A stretch of 64,000 nucleotides of DNA from Panax quinquefolius (GCA_020205615.1 CM035162.1:31288681-31352680); one strand, 5' to 3'. Counted from the first letter of the stretch, positions 1 through 12,434 are shown. Made by a program: numbers and translations. The notes: generated by a model from the letters alone, not told the origin.

Positions 1-519
1 ACCTATTCTGAGTTGTCAATACATGGTACAGAAACAACTACAACTTTATTATTACAACAGTAAAACTGTGAGTTTGAATACAAATATTATCTTTTAGACA
101 ATATCTATATACTTAAATAAATCCTGATCACATTTATTGATACATTATTTTACAAAAATGGTGAGGACTACTAAACAATTCTTTCTAAAACCTTCATTCC
201 ATACCCCTACCTGCACTTTCGCTATATTCTCGCCTCCCGAGAAGAAAAATGGAACAAAAGGAAAAGGGTGAGCTCAACTAGCCCAAGAAAGAATATTATG
301 ACTAAGATAATATACAACAAATTATCGTTAGTCTTCAACAGGAAAAATCTAATAGAATACAATAGACAACAAATTTTAAATCAATATTCGCAGCTGAAAT
401 AATAATTCATTAGAAGAGTTAAGTAGAGAATGCAAACTACTATCTTCTATGTATGAATTTAAAAGTTCATCGCTCATCTTTTTATCCCCATCACATCAAT
501 CAATATACATCCGAATCAA

Positions 520-660
520 ATATTCATCTTTGCTACTACAGCCAAAGATATTCATCGATTGGTCATGTTCATCTAAACACTGCTCATCTTTGCACTACTA
601 CCCAAAGATATTCTTCAGAAATCATTCATCTTTGCACTACAGCCAAAGATATTCAATAAT
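520..660. repeat. Hairpin minisatellite in the A1 3' LTR
   Basis: Three units carry the core CATCTTTGCACTAC, a short loop and CCAAAGATATTC. ATCTTTG and CAAAGAT are inverted repeats, so each unit can fold into a 7-bp stem with a loop of about 10 nt. The same array occurs in every A and B LTR. Confidence 0.75.
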
Positions 661-984
661 ATCATCATTTAAGACCGAGGATGATGAAAAATATTTTTAA
701 AGAAACGAATCCAAAGGAAACAAAATGACAAGGATTAAGGATTAAGGATTCGTACTTTTGTTTTATCCATGATCAAAATACCTCAAAAATAATCATAGTG
801 GTGTAAAATTCAAGAATGGTCAAAACATGGATACAATCAAAGCTAGTATCCGTATAGATATTTTGGACAAAAAGAAGAAATTTTATTTTTCGATGAATAA
901 AGGTCAGATATCGTGAATAGTGCCGTGATACGTGAATAAATAACTCCGACACCAAAAGATAGAAATTTCCCAAAAAACATCTTC

Positions 985-1095
985 ACGCTTCATGAATAGT
1001 ACTCGTGAATAAGAACTCGTGAATAAGAATCTCGTGAATAGTAACTCGTGAATAAATAATAACTCATGAATAAGAACTCATGAATAGTAACCCCA
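985..1095. repeat. 14-bp minisatellite (CTCGTGAATAGTAA type), A1 3' LTR
   Basis: About seven head-to-tail units of GAATAGTAACTCGT or GAATAGTAACTCAT, with one-base length variants (GAATAAG for GAATAGTAA). Looser relatives run back to about 905. The same array recurs in the other A LTRs and in B LTRs. Confidence 0.75.
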
Positions 1096-1362
1096 CATGG
1101 AAAAGTTCCAAATTTGATAAAAAGTTTCAACCAATATTTCAAAGATAATGATATCAAGAAATAATATCATTTGAGAAGAAAATAACATCCATTACCACGA
1201 AAGATTAAGACTTCTAGTTGGAATACCTGGGTATATAGGTTTGAGGGAACTTGCACCGCCTAACAATATTCAAAGTATACTCAAAATACTCATAAGAATA
1301 CGCCGATAATATAGAGAGAAAACTTCAGCTTACGTGTGATTTTCAATTCTAACCTAAGACCT

Positions 1363-1370
1363 TATTTATA
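1363..1370 (-). promoter_or_regulatory. TATA box of the A1 3' LTR
   Basis: The minus strand reads TATAAATA at a position conserved in every A- and B-type LTR here, always followed by a conserved leader. It is the likely U3 core promoter. Activity is inferred. Confidence 0.55.
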
Positions 1371-2710
1371 GGAAAATGCTTAGAACACCAAAGCGATAAA
1401 TTTAATATAATATTATTATTTATAATAAAATTTCCTACGCCAACCTTCCAAGAACTGAATTCAGCTCATTCAACCCACATGTGTAACATACCATAATGAA
1501 AAAACGTTTTCTAATTTTAAATATTTTAAACTTCCAAAATCAATTATTTTGAGCTTCTAACTTCAATAATTCATAATAAATAGCCTTTTCATCAGAAAAT
1601 TCAAATCTCATGAGTTTTTATAGGAAATTCAATTCTCTACAACTTTACGTAAGAAAGTTTTTCAAAATTCCAAATAAAAATTGACCGAAATCCACAAACC
1701 AGGCGATTTTACAAGCTATAATCAAATTTCAAATAATAAATGGGGTCCAATTTACATGTTTAACATGTTTTAAACATTTATTGCAACAAAAATACTCTTC
1801 CTCCTCAGATACTCATATATCCCACATTCGTTGTAAAAATATCACCATTATTATATTATTAAAATATAATAATATATTTAAATGAATTATTTTATCGTAA
1901 AAAAGATAAAATTTCAATTTTCAACAATTGTCACATTAAAATTTTTCTCCATCTATATCCACATAAAATCAATATTTTTCTCATCATATGAATCAATAAT
2001 TAATTATTCATAAATAATATTACGTAATCACAATATCGACAACCAGCAGCTCCTCAGAGAGGGGGCTTCCAATAAGAATTTCTTCTTCTTCACATGCAAG
2101 CAATTAGGTGGTGACCAAACCTCTCCTTAGATGTAACTTTCTAGACATTGCCAATAATGTTATCTAATAATATTATTCAGATAATATGAATTATTGCTTC
2201 GATAATGAAAAATACCGTAATGACAATTATCAAAACAATAAAGAATATAAAATATCAACGCAAAGAATTATTAACTCAATAAAATACTGAATAAAGAATT
2301 ATCGTAACCATTATTGAGTAGTGCCTTCTTACGTAAGAATCAATAATTGGTGCAATACTGGTGCTACTTGTGTTTTAACCACCGGTATTTTAACAAGATA
2401 ATTGGTGAATAACTACGCCTGCTATTTTTAAACCACTTATATTTGTCATTTTTCTTCATCCAATCGCTTTCGCATGGGGCCCACACATGGTCATACCGTC
2501 GTCATTTAATATTCCCCAACAAAGATTTAATATTCCACGACCAAACGAATATTCCCCGACAACAATGAATATTTTATAACCACTTGCTTATTTTGAAGTA
2601 TTTATGTGATTTTACCCCTAACTATCCACATTAATCAAATCAACCCTTACTATTTTAAAATAATAAATAGAGAAAATTAAATTTCATTAATAATAAGTTG
2701 GGGTTTTACA

Positions 2711-2722
2711 ACCTCCCTCCTT
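2711..2722 (-). other. Polypurine tract of A1
   Basis: The minus strand reads AAGGAGGGAGGT directly before LTR start TGTAAAACC. This is the usual primer site for plus-strand DNA synthesis in LTR retroelements. Confidence 0.8.
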
Positions 2723-4060
2723 ATGAAATTTCGTCCTCGAAATCGACGTGACGCACTCGGTGTTTCAAAAGGTGAGGATACCTCGCTTTCATTTCCGCTT
2801 TCCAATTCCCCAGTGTCATTTCCTCTATAAAGATGATTCCTCCACAAAACTTTAACTTGTGGTATGACCTTTCATGGCAGAGGACATGCTCCTTCCTATC
2901 CAAAATCTTGACAGTACCTCCTCATACGTTAAGTCTTCCGCTATCTCGTCCTGGGTTCTAACTCTATAACATGGTTCGGTCTTTCACATATTTACGAAGC
3001 ATGAGATATGTGAAACACATTATGAACACGAGACATACTCGAGGTAACGCGAGTCTATAGGCTACATTTCCTACTCGGTCATGAATTTGAAATGGACCAA
3101 TAAATCGTGGATTGAGCTTTCCTCTCTTCCCAAATCTTGTAACTCCTTCCATGGAGCAACTCGCAATAATACATGATCCCCACACTAAATTCCACGTCCT
3201 TTCGATGAAGATCCGCATAACTCTTTTATGTCGATCTTGTGCCGCTTGTATACGCTGTCGAATCATTTGGATCTTTTCCGTAGTCATACGTACCAACTCG
3301 GGTCCCAACAGTGTTGCTTCACCCACCTCGTCCCAACATACTGGAGAGCGACACTTTCGTCCATATAATGCTTCAAATGGAGCTACACCTATATTTTCCT
3401 GATAACTGTTGTTGTAGGAGAATTCCACCAATGGTAAATACTTATCCCAACTGCCCTTGAAGTCTAGGACACAGAGTCTTAATAAATCTTCAAGAGTTTG
3501 AATAGTCCTTTTGATTGTCCGTCCGCTTGAGGATGGTATGCCAATCAATCGTAAATCCGCGCCCATAGCTTTTTGCAAGCTAACCCAAAATCTTGAAGTG
3601 AATCTTGGGTCACGATCCGAAACTATGGATACAGTATGCCATGCAACCTCACAATCTCATTCACGCATATACTAGCAAGACGCTCAAGTGAATAAGTCTC
3701 CGTGACGGCAAGAAATGAGCGTGACTTGGTTTAATCTATCAACAATAACCCAAATAGCATTGATGCCTCGAGAAACCGTAGGAAGACCCGTAACGAAATC
3801 CATGGTAATGTGTTCCCACTTCCATTTCGAATCTCAAGTGGTTGCAACGGACCTTAGGTACTAGATGCTCCGCTTTTACACGCTGACAAGTTAAACACAT
3901 CGAGATAAACTTTGCAATCTCTCTCTTATATTGTTCCACCAAAATGTATGTCAAGATCACGATACATTTTAGTACTTCCGTGATGGATTGCAAATGGTGT
4001 ATTGTGTGCCTCATCATAATCTTGTACTTCAAATCGTAGTCGTTAGAACAGAAAGTCTAG
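2721..4060 (-). pseudogene. A1 pol: integrase and chromodomain-like C-terminus (broken)
   Basis: Integrase joins element cDNA to chromosomal DNA. The H2C2 zinc finger is seen near 3868-3990 (CLTCQRVKAEH). The catalytic core follows near 3200-3580 (LVEFSYNNSY, PFEALYGRKCRSPV), then the GPY/F module near 3080-3125 (LNPRFIGPF), and a chromodomain-like tail near 2721-2903 ending FEDEIS and a stop at 2721-2723. In chromoviruses the tail guides insertion to modified chromatin. The reading frame is split over at least three frames, with a stretch between 3580 and 3740 that I could not read as protein. As sequenced it cannot make an integrase, but several shifts fall at CHG sites and may be base-calling errors. 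Confidence 0.85.
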
Positions 4061-4229
4061 AGTGGACTCAAGTATTCCTTCTTCATCAATTCTCGCCCTA
4101 ATAGCTCCTTCTTGTATTTTCTTCTTCATACACATCACTCCGGCCTCGGTGGCTTGAGCAACCTTAACTTTTTCTATTAAAGTTGGCTCTATCGCGCACA
4201 CTTGACATCATCGCACTCGTTCTTGCATA

Positions 4230-5480
4230 TGATCTTCTACTCAACGCGTAAATACTACCACGCTCGCTTTTCCAAGATGGTATTGAATAGTGTGGTCGTA
4301 GTCTTTCAATAGCTCGAGCCAACGTCACCGCCGCATGTTGTTGAGTTCTTTTGAGTGAAGAAATATTTAAGGCTTTTATGGTCCGAATATATCTCCACTT
4401 TCTCCCTATATAGATAGTGCCTCCATATCTTTAAGCGCGAAAACGATCACTTTGCTAACTCTAAATCATGAGTAGGATAATTCCTCTCATACTCTTTAAG
4501 TTGTCATGAGGCATAAAGGCTATGACTTTCCCACGCCAGTGAGAACACATCCTAACCTTTGCTCAAGCATCGCCAGAGATAACAAATCCATCCGAACCGG
4601 ATGGTATTGTTAGAACAGTCTTGAAATAAGTCTCCTCTAAGCTCTTGGAAACTCTTCTCGCATTCTTCGCTTCTAAACAAATTTTGTATCCTTCCGAGTT
4701 AGCCGAAGTTAATGGAGTAGCGATTCGAGAAAACCCTTCCACGAATCTCCGATAATAACCAAATTTAAGCCCAAAAAAGCTACGTGACTTCAATCACCGA
4801 CTTCGATTGCTCCCAACTTTGTATTGCTTCAATCTTCACCGATCAACAGATACTCCATGTTTCGACACCACGTGCTCAAGGAATGCTACTTCTCAAGCCG
4901 TAACTCGCATTTCTTCAATTTGGCATATAGTTTGTTTTCACGAAGCCTTTGGAGTACCAACTTAAATGGTGCTCATGATCTTCACGACTTTTGGAATATA
5001 TAAGGATGTCATCAATAAAGACAACAACAAACCGATCCAAATAGTCCTTGAATACTCTGGTTCATCATATCCATAAAAGTCAAGAGGAGCATTAGTCATC
5101 CAAAAACACATGACTAAGAATTCATAATGCCCGCATCGAGTTCTAAAGGCGCCTTTGAATATCCTCGCCTAATCTTCACCGATGATATCCGTAATCGAAG
5201 ATCGATTTTTGAAAAGAATTGTGCCCTTGCAATCGGTCAAACAAGTCATCAATACGAGGTAGAGGATACCTATTCTTGATGGTGACATGGTTCAATTCCG
5301 ATAGTCAATACAAAGTCGCATACTCTCGCCTTTTCTTCTTTACAAATAAAACAGAGCACCCCAAGGAGATGTACTAGATCTAATGAAACCGATGTCCAAC
5401 AATTCCCGTAGTTGGACCTTTAACTCCTCAAGTTCAATAGAGCCATTCGATATGGGGTTTTAGAAATGGGCTTTGTACTG
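4230..5480 (-). pseudogene. A1 pol: reverse transcriptase and RNase H (broken)
   Basis: Reverse transcriptase copies element RNA into DNA and RNase H removes the RNA strand. Minus-strand landmarks are the RT start near 5352-5405 (LDIGFI..STSPWGA), the palm motif near 4996-5024 (FIDDILIYS, carrying the catalytic aspartates), the thumb near 4720-4760 (YYRRFVEGFSRIATPLT), and RNase H near 4330-4400 ([14 protein letters not shown]). Frames change many times and stops occur, so this is a non-coding remnant as sequenced. Its P1 counterpart is at 28870-29960. Confidence 0.85.
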
Positions 5481-5684
5481 TGTTCAAGATCAATAAAGAA
5501 TTCAACTTCACGCTCGGGGTAGACCGGGAAGTTCTTCTAAAATACGTCAGAAAATCAATAACAACAGAATATTATTCAAATTTGACGTGTCTTTATTCAA
5601 ATCCATAACATGGGCTAAGAAAGATTGACATCCGCTTTTTTAATAAACGAATAGCTTTATGATTAGATATGACGTTGATTGATT

Positions 5685-6050
5685 TTAATGGTTTAGTTGT
5701 TGAATTGCATAACAGTTGGTTAGAATATGAAAACTAACAATCTTACGAAAACAATCAATTTTGGCATAATGAGTAGTTAACCAATCAATCCCTAAAATCA
5801 CATCAAAAGCAAGTATCTTTAAAGAGATAAGGTCAACGGTAAGGTGATGGTGCCAACTTGAATCAAACAAGATTTATAAACAATGGATGTGATGAAAGTT
5901 TCTCCTAACGGAGTTTCCACAGATAGGTCAAAGTCTAATTTCTCCGAGTCAAGTTTAAACGCGTTGAGCACATGCAGAGAGATAAATGAATGGGTAAAGC
6001 CGGATCAAGTAAGGTATAAACTTCGCAAGAATTTATTAATAGCTTACCCG
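5685..6050 (-). pseudogene. A1 pol: aspartic protease (broken)
   Basis: This is a retropepsin-type protease that would cut the Gag-Pol polyprotein. The active-site region at about 5985-6033 follows EVYTLLD. The downstream signature FDVILGIDWLTTHYAKIDCF is at about 5750-5815. The catalytic triplet reads D-P-A here, while the related A' copy keeps D-T-G. The difference falls on an ACCGG site, so it may be a sequencing error. The frame shifts between the two motifs. Confidence 0.8.
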
Positions 6051-6076
6051 TGATCACCTCGTTTGGGTTCCTCGCA

Positions 6077-7262
6077 TTATGACCACCACAACAAACGCTC
6101 TTTCCTAATCGTTGACTTTGACTTTTCTCGACGATCTTTTGAGTCACCGTCCCTCATTGAACTAGGTTTCGCCATCGTACAATCTCGAGCGATATGTCCT
6201 TCCTTTCCACAATTATAACATACCTTGAATCGTTGTGGGCGCTTTGATCGATATGTCCCTCTTTTCCGCATTTGTAACATATATACCGATGGTCGTTCTC
6301 CTCCCTTAGAACCGATTCTTTCTGCATCGTCGCCTTCACATGGTCATTGTTAAATCTCCTCTTTTAAAATCTCCTCCCCGACTCGCTTCTTCTATTTTCA
6401 TGGCCATGATTACCACCAGAGTGGTTACCATTTTGTTCGTCTCTGCTTTCTCCGCCGGTTATCATTATTCTCATTGATCGCTATCTCGGTACGATCCTCG
6501 TTGTGGTCCCTCAATTGACCGCATACTCGTTATCTCGCTCTAATAATTGAGCCTCTTTTACAACATCCGAATAGAGAAAATTTATGAGAAATGAGATATC
6601 GACGTATGCCGTGGGTTTCAAACCTCTAAGAAACATCCGCCATACATTCCTCATTCTCCACCAAATGAGGTGCAAACTCGATAACTCGCAAACTTTGCCT
6701 CGTCTCGAGACACCGCCACGTTGTTCTCGCTTCCGGTCTAATAAACTCCACTTCCTTCATACGACGTAACACTTTCGTGAAAGTATTTGTCATTAAATAG
6801 TTTCTAAACGTCTCCCAAGACATCGAAAAAAGGCCGGATGGGTACGCTTCACGCACTCCCACCAAGAGTCTGCCTCGCCACGGAACATAAAGGTGGCGAA
6901 TGGAACCTTCTGTTCCTCCGTGCATCCCAAGACATCGAATATCTTGGTAATTTGCTTGACCCATGTTTTCGCCATGATCGGATCCGACTTTCCCTTAAAT
7001 TCTGGCGGTCCCAACTCTTTGAACTGCTTGGCTGTGACAACCCGTGAATTGCTATCATTTCCTCCTGTATTTTGAACACGAGTCTCCCTCGTCTGATTTT
7101 GCATGAACTGCAAAAAGCTTCTAAACATCCCTCGCTCATCATCTCGCTCGGTGGTGTTGTTCACAGGAGGAACATTGTCATTCACTGCACGCTCTCTCCT
7201 CGTTGGTGAGTACAAAGCGTCTCCACTGTCTCATTTCCATTGTTAATATTCTCAATCGACAT
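6077..7262 (-). pseudogene. A1 gag: capsid and zinc-knuckle nucleocapsid (broken)
   Basis: Gag packages element RNA into virus-like particles in the cytoplasm. The start ATG is at 7260-7262 (MSIENINNGNETVET), matched in A2 and A'. The capsid block follows at about 6790-7215, with GPPEFKGKSDP, WVKQITKIFDVLGC and VPFATFMFRGEADSWWE. The nucleocapsid carries CCHC knuckles at 6175-6340: CYNCGKEGHIARDC is complete, and a second, CYKCGKEGHID, lies just upstream. At least four frameshifts break the protein. The stretch 6345-6620 is Arg/Asn/His-rich linker. Confidence 0.85.
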
Positions 7263-7434
7263 TCTCAAATACCGCCATAAAACAAGGGTTAATTAAGGAA
7301 ATCAATATATCACATAATATCCTTATATACCCGACCAACTAAAAAAAAAAGCTTAGGTAGGACACACTAGCGAAGGATTTACTCGCTCTCCTCCTAGTTC
7401 TATTTCCCGATCTCCGCCAGAGATCATATCCTAA

Positions 7435-7445
7435 GCTCGATACCA
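7435..7445 (-). other. Primer-binding site of A1 (tRNA-iMet type, altered)
   Basis: The minus strand reads TGGTATCGAGC directly beside the 5' LTR. The standard plant site, and the A' copy, read TGGTATCAGAGC. The change removes bases at a CAG, the pattern I attribute to base-calling error. Confidence 0.75.
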
Positions 7446-7984
7446 ACCGTGACGCCCCCAAAATAGGTATACATCACCTATTCGAGTTGTCAATACATGG
7501 TACAAAACAACTACAACTTTATTATTACAACAAGAAACTGTGAGTTTGAATACAAATATTATCTTCTGATAATATCTATACTCAAATAAATCCTCATCAC
7601 ATTTATTGATATATTATTTTACAAAATGGTGAGGACTACTAAACAATTCTTTCTAAAACCTTCATTCCATACCCCACTCTGCATACTCGCTATATTCTCG
7701 CCTCCCGAGAAGAAAAATGGAACAAAAGGAAAAGGGTGAGCTCAACTAGCCCAAGAAAAGAATATTATGACTAAGATAATATACAACAAATTACCGTTAG
7801 TCTTCAACAGGGAAAATCTAATAGAATACAATAGACAACAAATTTTAAATCAATATTCGCAGTGAAATAATAATTCATTAGAAGAGTTAAGTAGAAATGC
7901 AAACTACTATCTTCTATGTATGAATTTAAAAGTTCATCGTCTATCTTTTATCCCCAGAACATCAATCAATATACATCTCGAATC

Positions 7985-8130
7985 AAATATTCATCTTTGC
8001 ACTACAGGCCAAAGATATTCATCAGTTGGTCATGTTCATCTAAACACCTGTTCATCTTTGCACTACGACCAAAGATATTCTTCAGAAATCATTCATCTTT
8101 GCACTATAGGCCAAAGATATTCAATAATAT
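7985..8130. repeat. Hairpin minisatellite in the A1 5' LTR
   Basis: Three units of the CATCTTTGCACTA...CCAAAGATATTC core, as in the partner LTR at 520-660. The short open frames across it are repeat-encoded and not genes. Confidence 0.75.
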
Positions 8131-8444
8131 CATCATTTAAGACTGAGGATGATGAAAAATATTTTTAAAGAAACGAATCCAGTGAAACAAAATGACAAGG
8201 ATTAAGGATTAAGGATTCAGTACTTTGTTTTATCCATGTTCAAAAAATACCTCAAAATAATCATATTGGTGTAAAATTCAAGAATGATCAAAACATGGAT
8301 ACAATCAAAGCTAGTATCCGAATAGATATTTTGGACAAAAAGAAGAAATTTTATTTTTCGGGTGAATAGTAATTGATTATCGTGAATAGTAACTCCAGAC
8401 ACCAAAAGATAGAAATTTCCCAAAAAACATCTTCACGCTTGCAT

Positions 8445-8530
8445 AATAGTACTCGTGAATAGTAACTCATGAATAGTAACTCGTGAATAAGAATCTCATG
8501 AATAAGAACTCATGAATAAGTAAACCCGAT
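8445..8530. repeat. 14-bp minisatellite, A1 5' LTR
   Basis: About five units of the CTCGTGAATAGTAA / CTCATGAATAGTAA type, shorter than in the partner LTR. Confidence 0.7.
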
Positions 8531-8800
8531 ATGGAAAAGTTCCAAATTTGATAAAAAGTTTCAACCAATATTTCAAAGATAATGATATTGAAGAAATAAT
8601 AATATCATTTGAGAAGAAAATAACATCCCTTACCTCGAAAGATTAGTACTTCTAGCTGGAATACCGGGTATAGTGCTGAAGGGAACTTGCACCGTCTAAC
8701 AATACTCAAAGTATACTCAAAATACTCACAAGAATATGCTCGATAATATAGAGAGAAAACTTGAGTTTAAAGTGTGATTTTCAATTCTAACCTAAGCACC

Positions 8801-8808
8801 TATTTATA
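8801..8808 (-). promoter_or_regulatory. TATA box of the A1 5' LTR
   Basis: TATAAATA on the minus strand, upstream (in the element sense) of the leader and PBS. It is the presumed promoter for A1 genomic RNA. Confidence 0.55.
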
Positions 8809-10145
8809 GGAAAATCTTTAGAACACCAAAGCAGAAAATTTAATATAATATTATTATTTATAATAAAATTTCCTACGCCAACCTTCCAAGAACTGAATTC
8901 AGCTCATTCAACCCACATGTGTAACACACCATAATGAAAAAAACGTTTTTCTAATTTTAAATATTTTAAACTTCCAAAAATCAATTATTTCGGAGCTTCG
9001 GAACTTCAATAATTCATAATAAATAGCCCTTTCATTAGAAAATTCGAATCTCGCAAGTTTTTATAGGAAATTCAATTCTCTACAACTTTGCAGAAGAAAG
9101 TTTTCCAAATTCCAATCGAAATTGACCGAAATCCACAAACAGGCGATTTTATAAAGTTATAATCAAGTTTCACTCGATAAATGGGGTCCACCGACATGTT
9201 TAACATGTTTTAAACATTTATTGCAACAAAAAATACTCTTCCTCCTCGTATACTCATATATCCCACATTCGTTGTAAAAATATCACCATTATTATATTAT
9301 TAACATATAATAATATATTTAAATGAATTATTTTATCGAGAAAAAGATAAAATTTCAATTTTCAACAATTGTCACATTAAAATTTTTCTCCATCTATATC
9401 CACATAAAATCAATATTTTCCTCATCATATGAATCAATAATTAATTATTCACAAATAATATTACGTAATCACAATATTGACAACCAGGCGGTTCCTGGAA
9501 GAGGGGGCTTTCGATAAGAATTTCTCCTCTTCGCGCGCGCAATTAGGTGACCAAACCTCTCCTTAGATGTAACTTTCTAGACATTGCCAATAATGTTATC
9601 TAATAATATTATTCAGATAATATGAATTATTAGCGATAATGAAAAATATTGTGCAACGACAATTATTGAAACAACAAAGAATATAAAATATCAACGCAAA
9701 GAATTATTGAATCAATAAAATATTGAGCGATAATAACCATTATTGAGTAGTGCCTTCTTCACGTAAGAATCAATAATTGGTGCAATACCGCAAATCTTCT
9801 TGTGTTTTAACCACCAAGTATTTTAACAAGATTAACTGTAAATAACTACAATCGCTATTTTTAAACAACTTATATTTGTCGTTTTCTTCATCCAATCGCT
9901 TTTCAGTTATGGGCCCACACATGTCATTTTACTGGTCGTAATTTAATATTCCCCGGCGATCATTTAATATTCCACGACCAAACGAATATTCCCAACAACA
10001 ATGAATATTTTATAACCACTTGCTTATTTTGAAGTATTTATGTATTTTACCCTTAACTATCCACATTAATCAAATCAACTCTTACTATTTCAAAATAATA
10101 AATAGAGAAAATTAAATTTCATTAATAATAAGTTGGGGTCTTACA

Positions 10146-10405
10146 CTATCTTTGTAATTCGTATTTTTCACATGTATGTAAACTATTGATTCACATAATT
10201 TACTATTGAATCACATTATTTACTATTAGGGGAGGTGGTGCAAGTTTGATAATACTTCCATGACTAAATTAAAATAAAGGAAAAGTTGGAGGTATTGTCT
10301 TGAAATTTTTTTTAGCCCCAAAACATGCAATTATTTAAATTATATTTTTCTATAAATAGAAGCTCATTCTTCCTTCATTTCTCACCAATTTACAAAAGCT
10401 TTAGA
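10146..10405 (+). repeat. P1 5' LTR, left piece with promoter
   Basis: It matches 50303-50570 of the 3' LTR. It holds the TATA at 10351-10359 and ends with TTAGA (10401-10405), the left copy of the target duplication made by the B solo LTR. A1 lies directly to its left. Confidence 0.75.
10351..10359 (+). promoter_or_regulatory. TATA box of the P1 5' LTR
   Basis: TATAAATAG followed by a pyrimidine-rich stretch suited to transcription start. The identical motif is at 50516-50524. The B solo LTR begins 46 bases further on, so a transcript would soon enter B in antisense. Confidence 0.6.
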
Positions 10406-10915
10406 TGCGAAAACCCCAAAATAGGTCCATTCCATCCAACCCATTCTAAGTCGCCAAATACATGGTACGTAAAGCAACTACAACTTTATTACAACAATTG
10501 TCGTGCAAAATACAAACAACACATATCTTGTGAGTTTGGATACAAATATATACCAACCGTGACTCTCATCCCAACCTTGGATAGCACGTCACAATGACAC
10601 CTTACATAAAGGTATAGTAAAAAACTGTTTTAGAAATTAAAATCTTTGGGAAGTGCTCAAGGAAACCTTCATACATGGGAGGCCATGCTTCTAGGTTATG
10701 ATAGATATCATATGGCCACAAAATTATCCTTGGTTGACCCTAACCCAATAGACCCCAAAGAAAAATGAGAAGATTACTATCATATTCTTCCCAATGGTAA
10801 GTCTTCTCTTGACATATCATTATCTCCACTGTCTCTAATTGAGAATTATACTTCAAACAAACACCAAGATTATATAGGTAGTGCTCGTATATATACTCAG
10901 CAAGTGTGTGACGAC
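10406..10915 (-). repeat. B solo LTR (5' P1 copy), left fragment
   Basis: It begins TGCGAAAACCCC just after TTAGA and matches 50571-51070 almost base for base. It stops where A2 is inserted, after AAGTG. No gene is present; the reading frame on 10740-10964 is LTR sequence. Confidence 0.85.
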
Positions 10916-11454
10916 CCCAAAATAGGTCCATTCCATCCAACCCATTCTGAGTCGCCAAATACATACATATGTAAATTGACTACAACTTTATTATCACAAC
11001 AATAAAATCGTGAGTTTAAATACAAATATTATCTTCTAGACAATATTTATACTCAAAAAATCCTCATCACATTTATTGATACATTATTTTACAATAATGG
11101 TGAGGACTACTAAACAACTCTCTCTAGAACCTTCATTCCATACCCCGACTAAGTACTCGCCACATTCTCGCCTCCCGAGAAGAAAAATGGAACAACAAGG
11201 AAAAGGGTGAGCTCAACTAGCCCAAGAAAGAATGTTATGACTAAGATAATATACAACAAATTATCGTTAGTCTCCAACAGGAAAAATCGATAGAATCTGA
11301 TAGACAACAAGTTTCGAGATCAATATTCGCAAATGAAATAATAATTCATAGAAGAGTTACGTAGAGAATGAAATCTACTATAATCTATGAATTTAATGGT
11401 CCATCATCAATATTTTATCCTCAGTAACATCAATCAATATTCATCTCAAATCAA

Positions 11455-11715
11455 ATATTCATCTTTGCACTACAGCCAAAGATATTCATCAATCGGCCAT
11501 GTTCATCTCAACACTGCTCATCTTTGCACTAAAGGCCAAAGATATTCATCAATCAGTCATGTTCATCTCAACACTGTTCATCTTTGCACTAAAGGCCAAA
11601 GATATTCATCGATCGGTCTATGTTCATTTAAACACCGCTCATCTTTGCACTACGGGCCAAAAGATATTCTTCAAAAATCATTCATCTTTTGCACTACAAA
11701 GTGCCAAAGATATTC
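11455..11715. repeat. Hairpin minisatellite, A2 left LTR
   Basis: Five units of CATCTTTGCACTA...GGCCAAAGATATTCATC, spaced about 40-60 bp apart with a GTCATGTTCATCTCAACACT spacer. This is the longest version among the A LTRs. The 137-codon frame across it is repeat-encoded. Confidence 0.8.
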
Positions 11716-12084
11716 AATAATATCATCATTTAAGGCCGAGGATGATGAAAATATTTTTAAAGAAACGAATCCAAAGGTGAAACAAAATGACAAGGATTAA
11801 GGATTAAGGATTCGTACTTTGTTTTATCCATGTCCAACAATACCTCAAAATAATCATAGTGGTGTAAAATTCAAGAATGATCAAAACATGGATACAATCA
11901 AAGCTAGTATCCAAAATAGATATTTTGGACCGAAAAGAAAAATTTTCATTTTTCTATGAATAGTCTTAAATATTCGTGAATAGTGGTCAGATATCGTGAA
12001 TAAAGTCTTGCCGTATACGTGAATAGTAACTCAACACCAAAAGATAGAAATTCCACAAAAAATATCTTCACGCCTCATGAATAG

Positions 12085-12165
12085 TACTCGTGAATAAGTA
12101 ACTTCGTGAATAGTAACTCATGAATAGTAACTCGTGAATAGTAACTCATGAATAGTAACCCCGAC
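12085..12165. repeat. 14-bp minisatellite, A2 left LTR
   Basis: About six tandem CTCGTGAATAGTAA / CTCATGAATAGTAA units. Diverged relatives run back to about 11955. Confidence 0.75.
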
Positions 12166-12434
12166 ATGAAAAAGTTCTAAATTTGATGAAAAGTACCAAC
12201 TAATATTTCAAAGATAATGATATTGAAGAATTAATATCATTTGAGAAGAAAAAATAACATCCCTTACCTCAAAGAATCGGTGCTTGGAAGGAAAGGCTCG
12301 GAAGTGATCTTTGAATGAAACTTATCTTGAACAAAGACTCTCAAAGTATCTAAATACTCACAAAATACGCTCAATAATATAGAGAAAGAGAAAACTTTGT
12401 TTACGGTGTGATTTTCAATTCTAACTTAGCCCTC

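Larger units (their letters stand above)
1..2710 (-). repeat. A1 3' LTR (minus strand), clipped at the window edge
   Basis: It matches 7470-10145 along its length. On the minus strand it begins TGTAAAACCCC directly after the polypurine tract. It contains no gene. It holds a TATA motif at 1363-1370, a hairpin minisatellite around 520-660 and a 14-bp minisatellite around 985-1095. The part at 2040-2160 is the block shared by all LTR families in this window. Confidence 0.9.
1..10145 (-). mobile_element. Element A1: complete Ty3/gypsy LTR retrotransposon
   Basis: Two long terminal repeats (1-2710 and 7448-10145) flank a 4.7 kb interior. On the minus strand the interior reads PBS, gag, protease, reverse transcriptase, RNase H, integrase, chromodomain-like tail, polypurine tract. 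That order defines Ty3/gypsy, and the chromodomain points to a chromovirus (Tekay/Del-like by inference). About 20 bases of the left LTR lie beyond the window edge, so the target duplication cannot be checked; CTATC follows the right end at 10146-10150. Away from noisy spots the two LTRs are nearly identical, suggesting recent insertion. All reading frames are broken, partly by what look like sequencing errors. A1 appears to sit inside the 5' LTR of P1. Confidence 0.9.
7448..10145 (-). repeat. A1 5' LTR (minus strand)
   Basis: It starts at the TGACGCCCCC end next to the PBS and finishes at GGGGTCTTACA at 10145. It is the partner of 1-2710. It holds a TATA at 8801-8808, a hairpin minisatellite at about 7985-8130 and a 14-bp array at about 8445-8530. 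No gene is present. The terminal AT-rich part (9280-10145) contains the (AATATTCC) segments typical of A LTRs. Confidence 0.9.

Noticed and set aside
733..752. GGATTAAGGATTAAGGATT, a telomere-like 7-bp repeat
   Set aside because: Only about three units, wrong word for plant telomeres (TTTAGGG), and found at the same spot in each A LTR.
11387..11800. A 137-codon frame with repeated IHLCTKGQRYSSIGH-like words, also in other LTRs
   Set aside because: It translates the hairpin minisatellite. Frames differ between copies and no start or stop is conserved.
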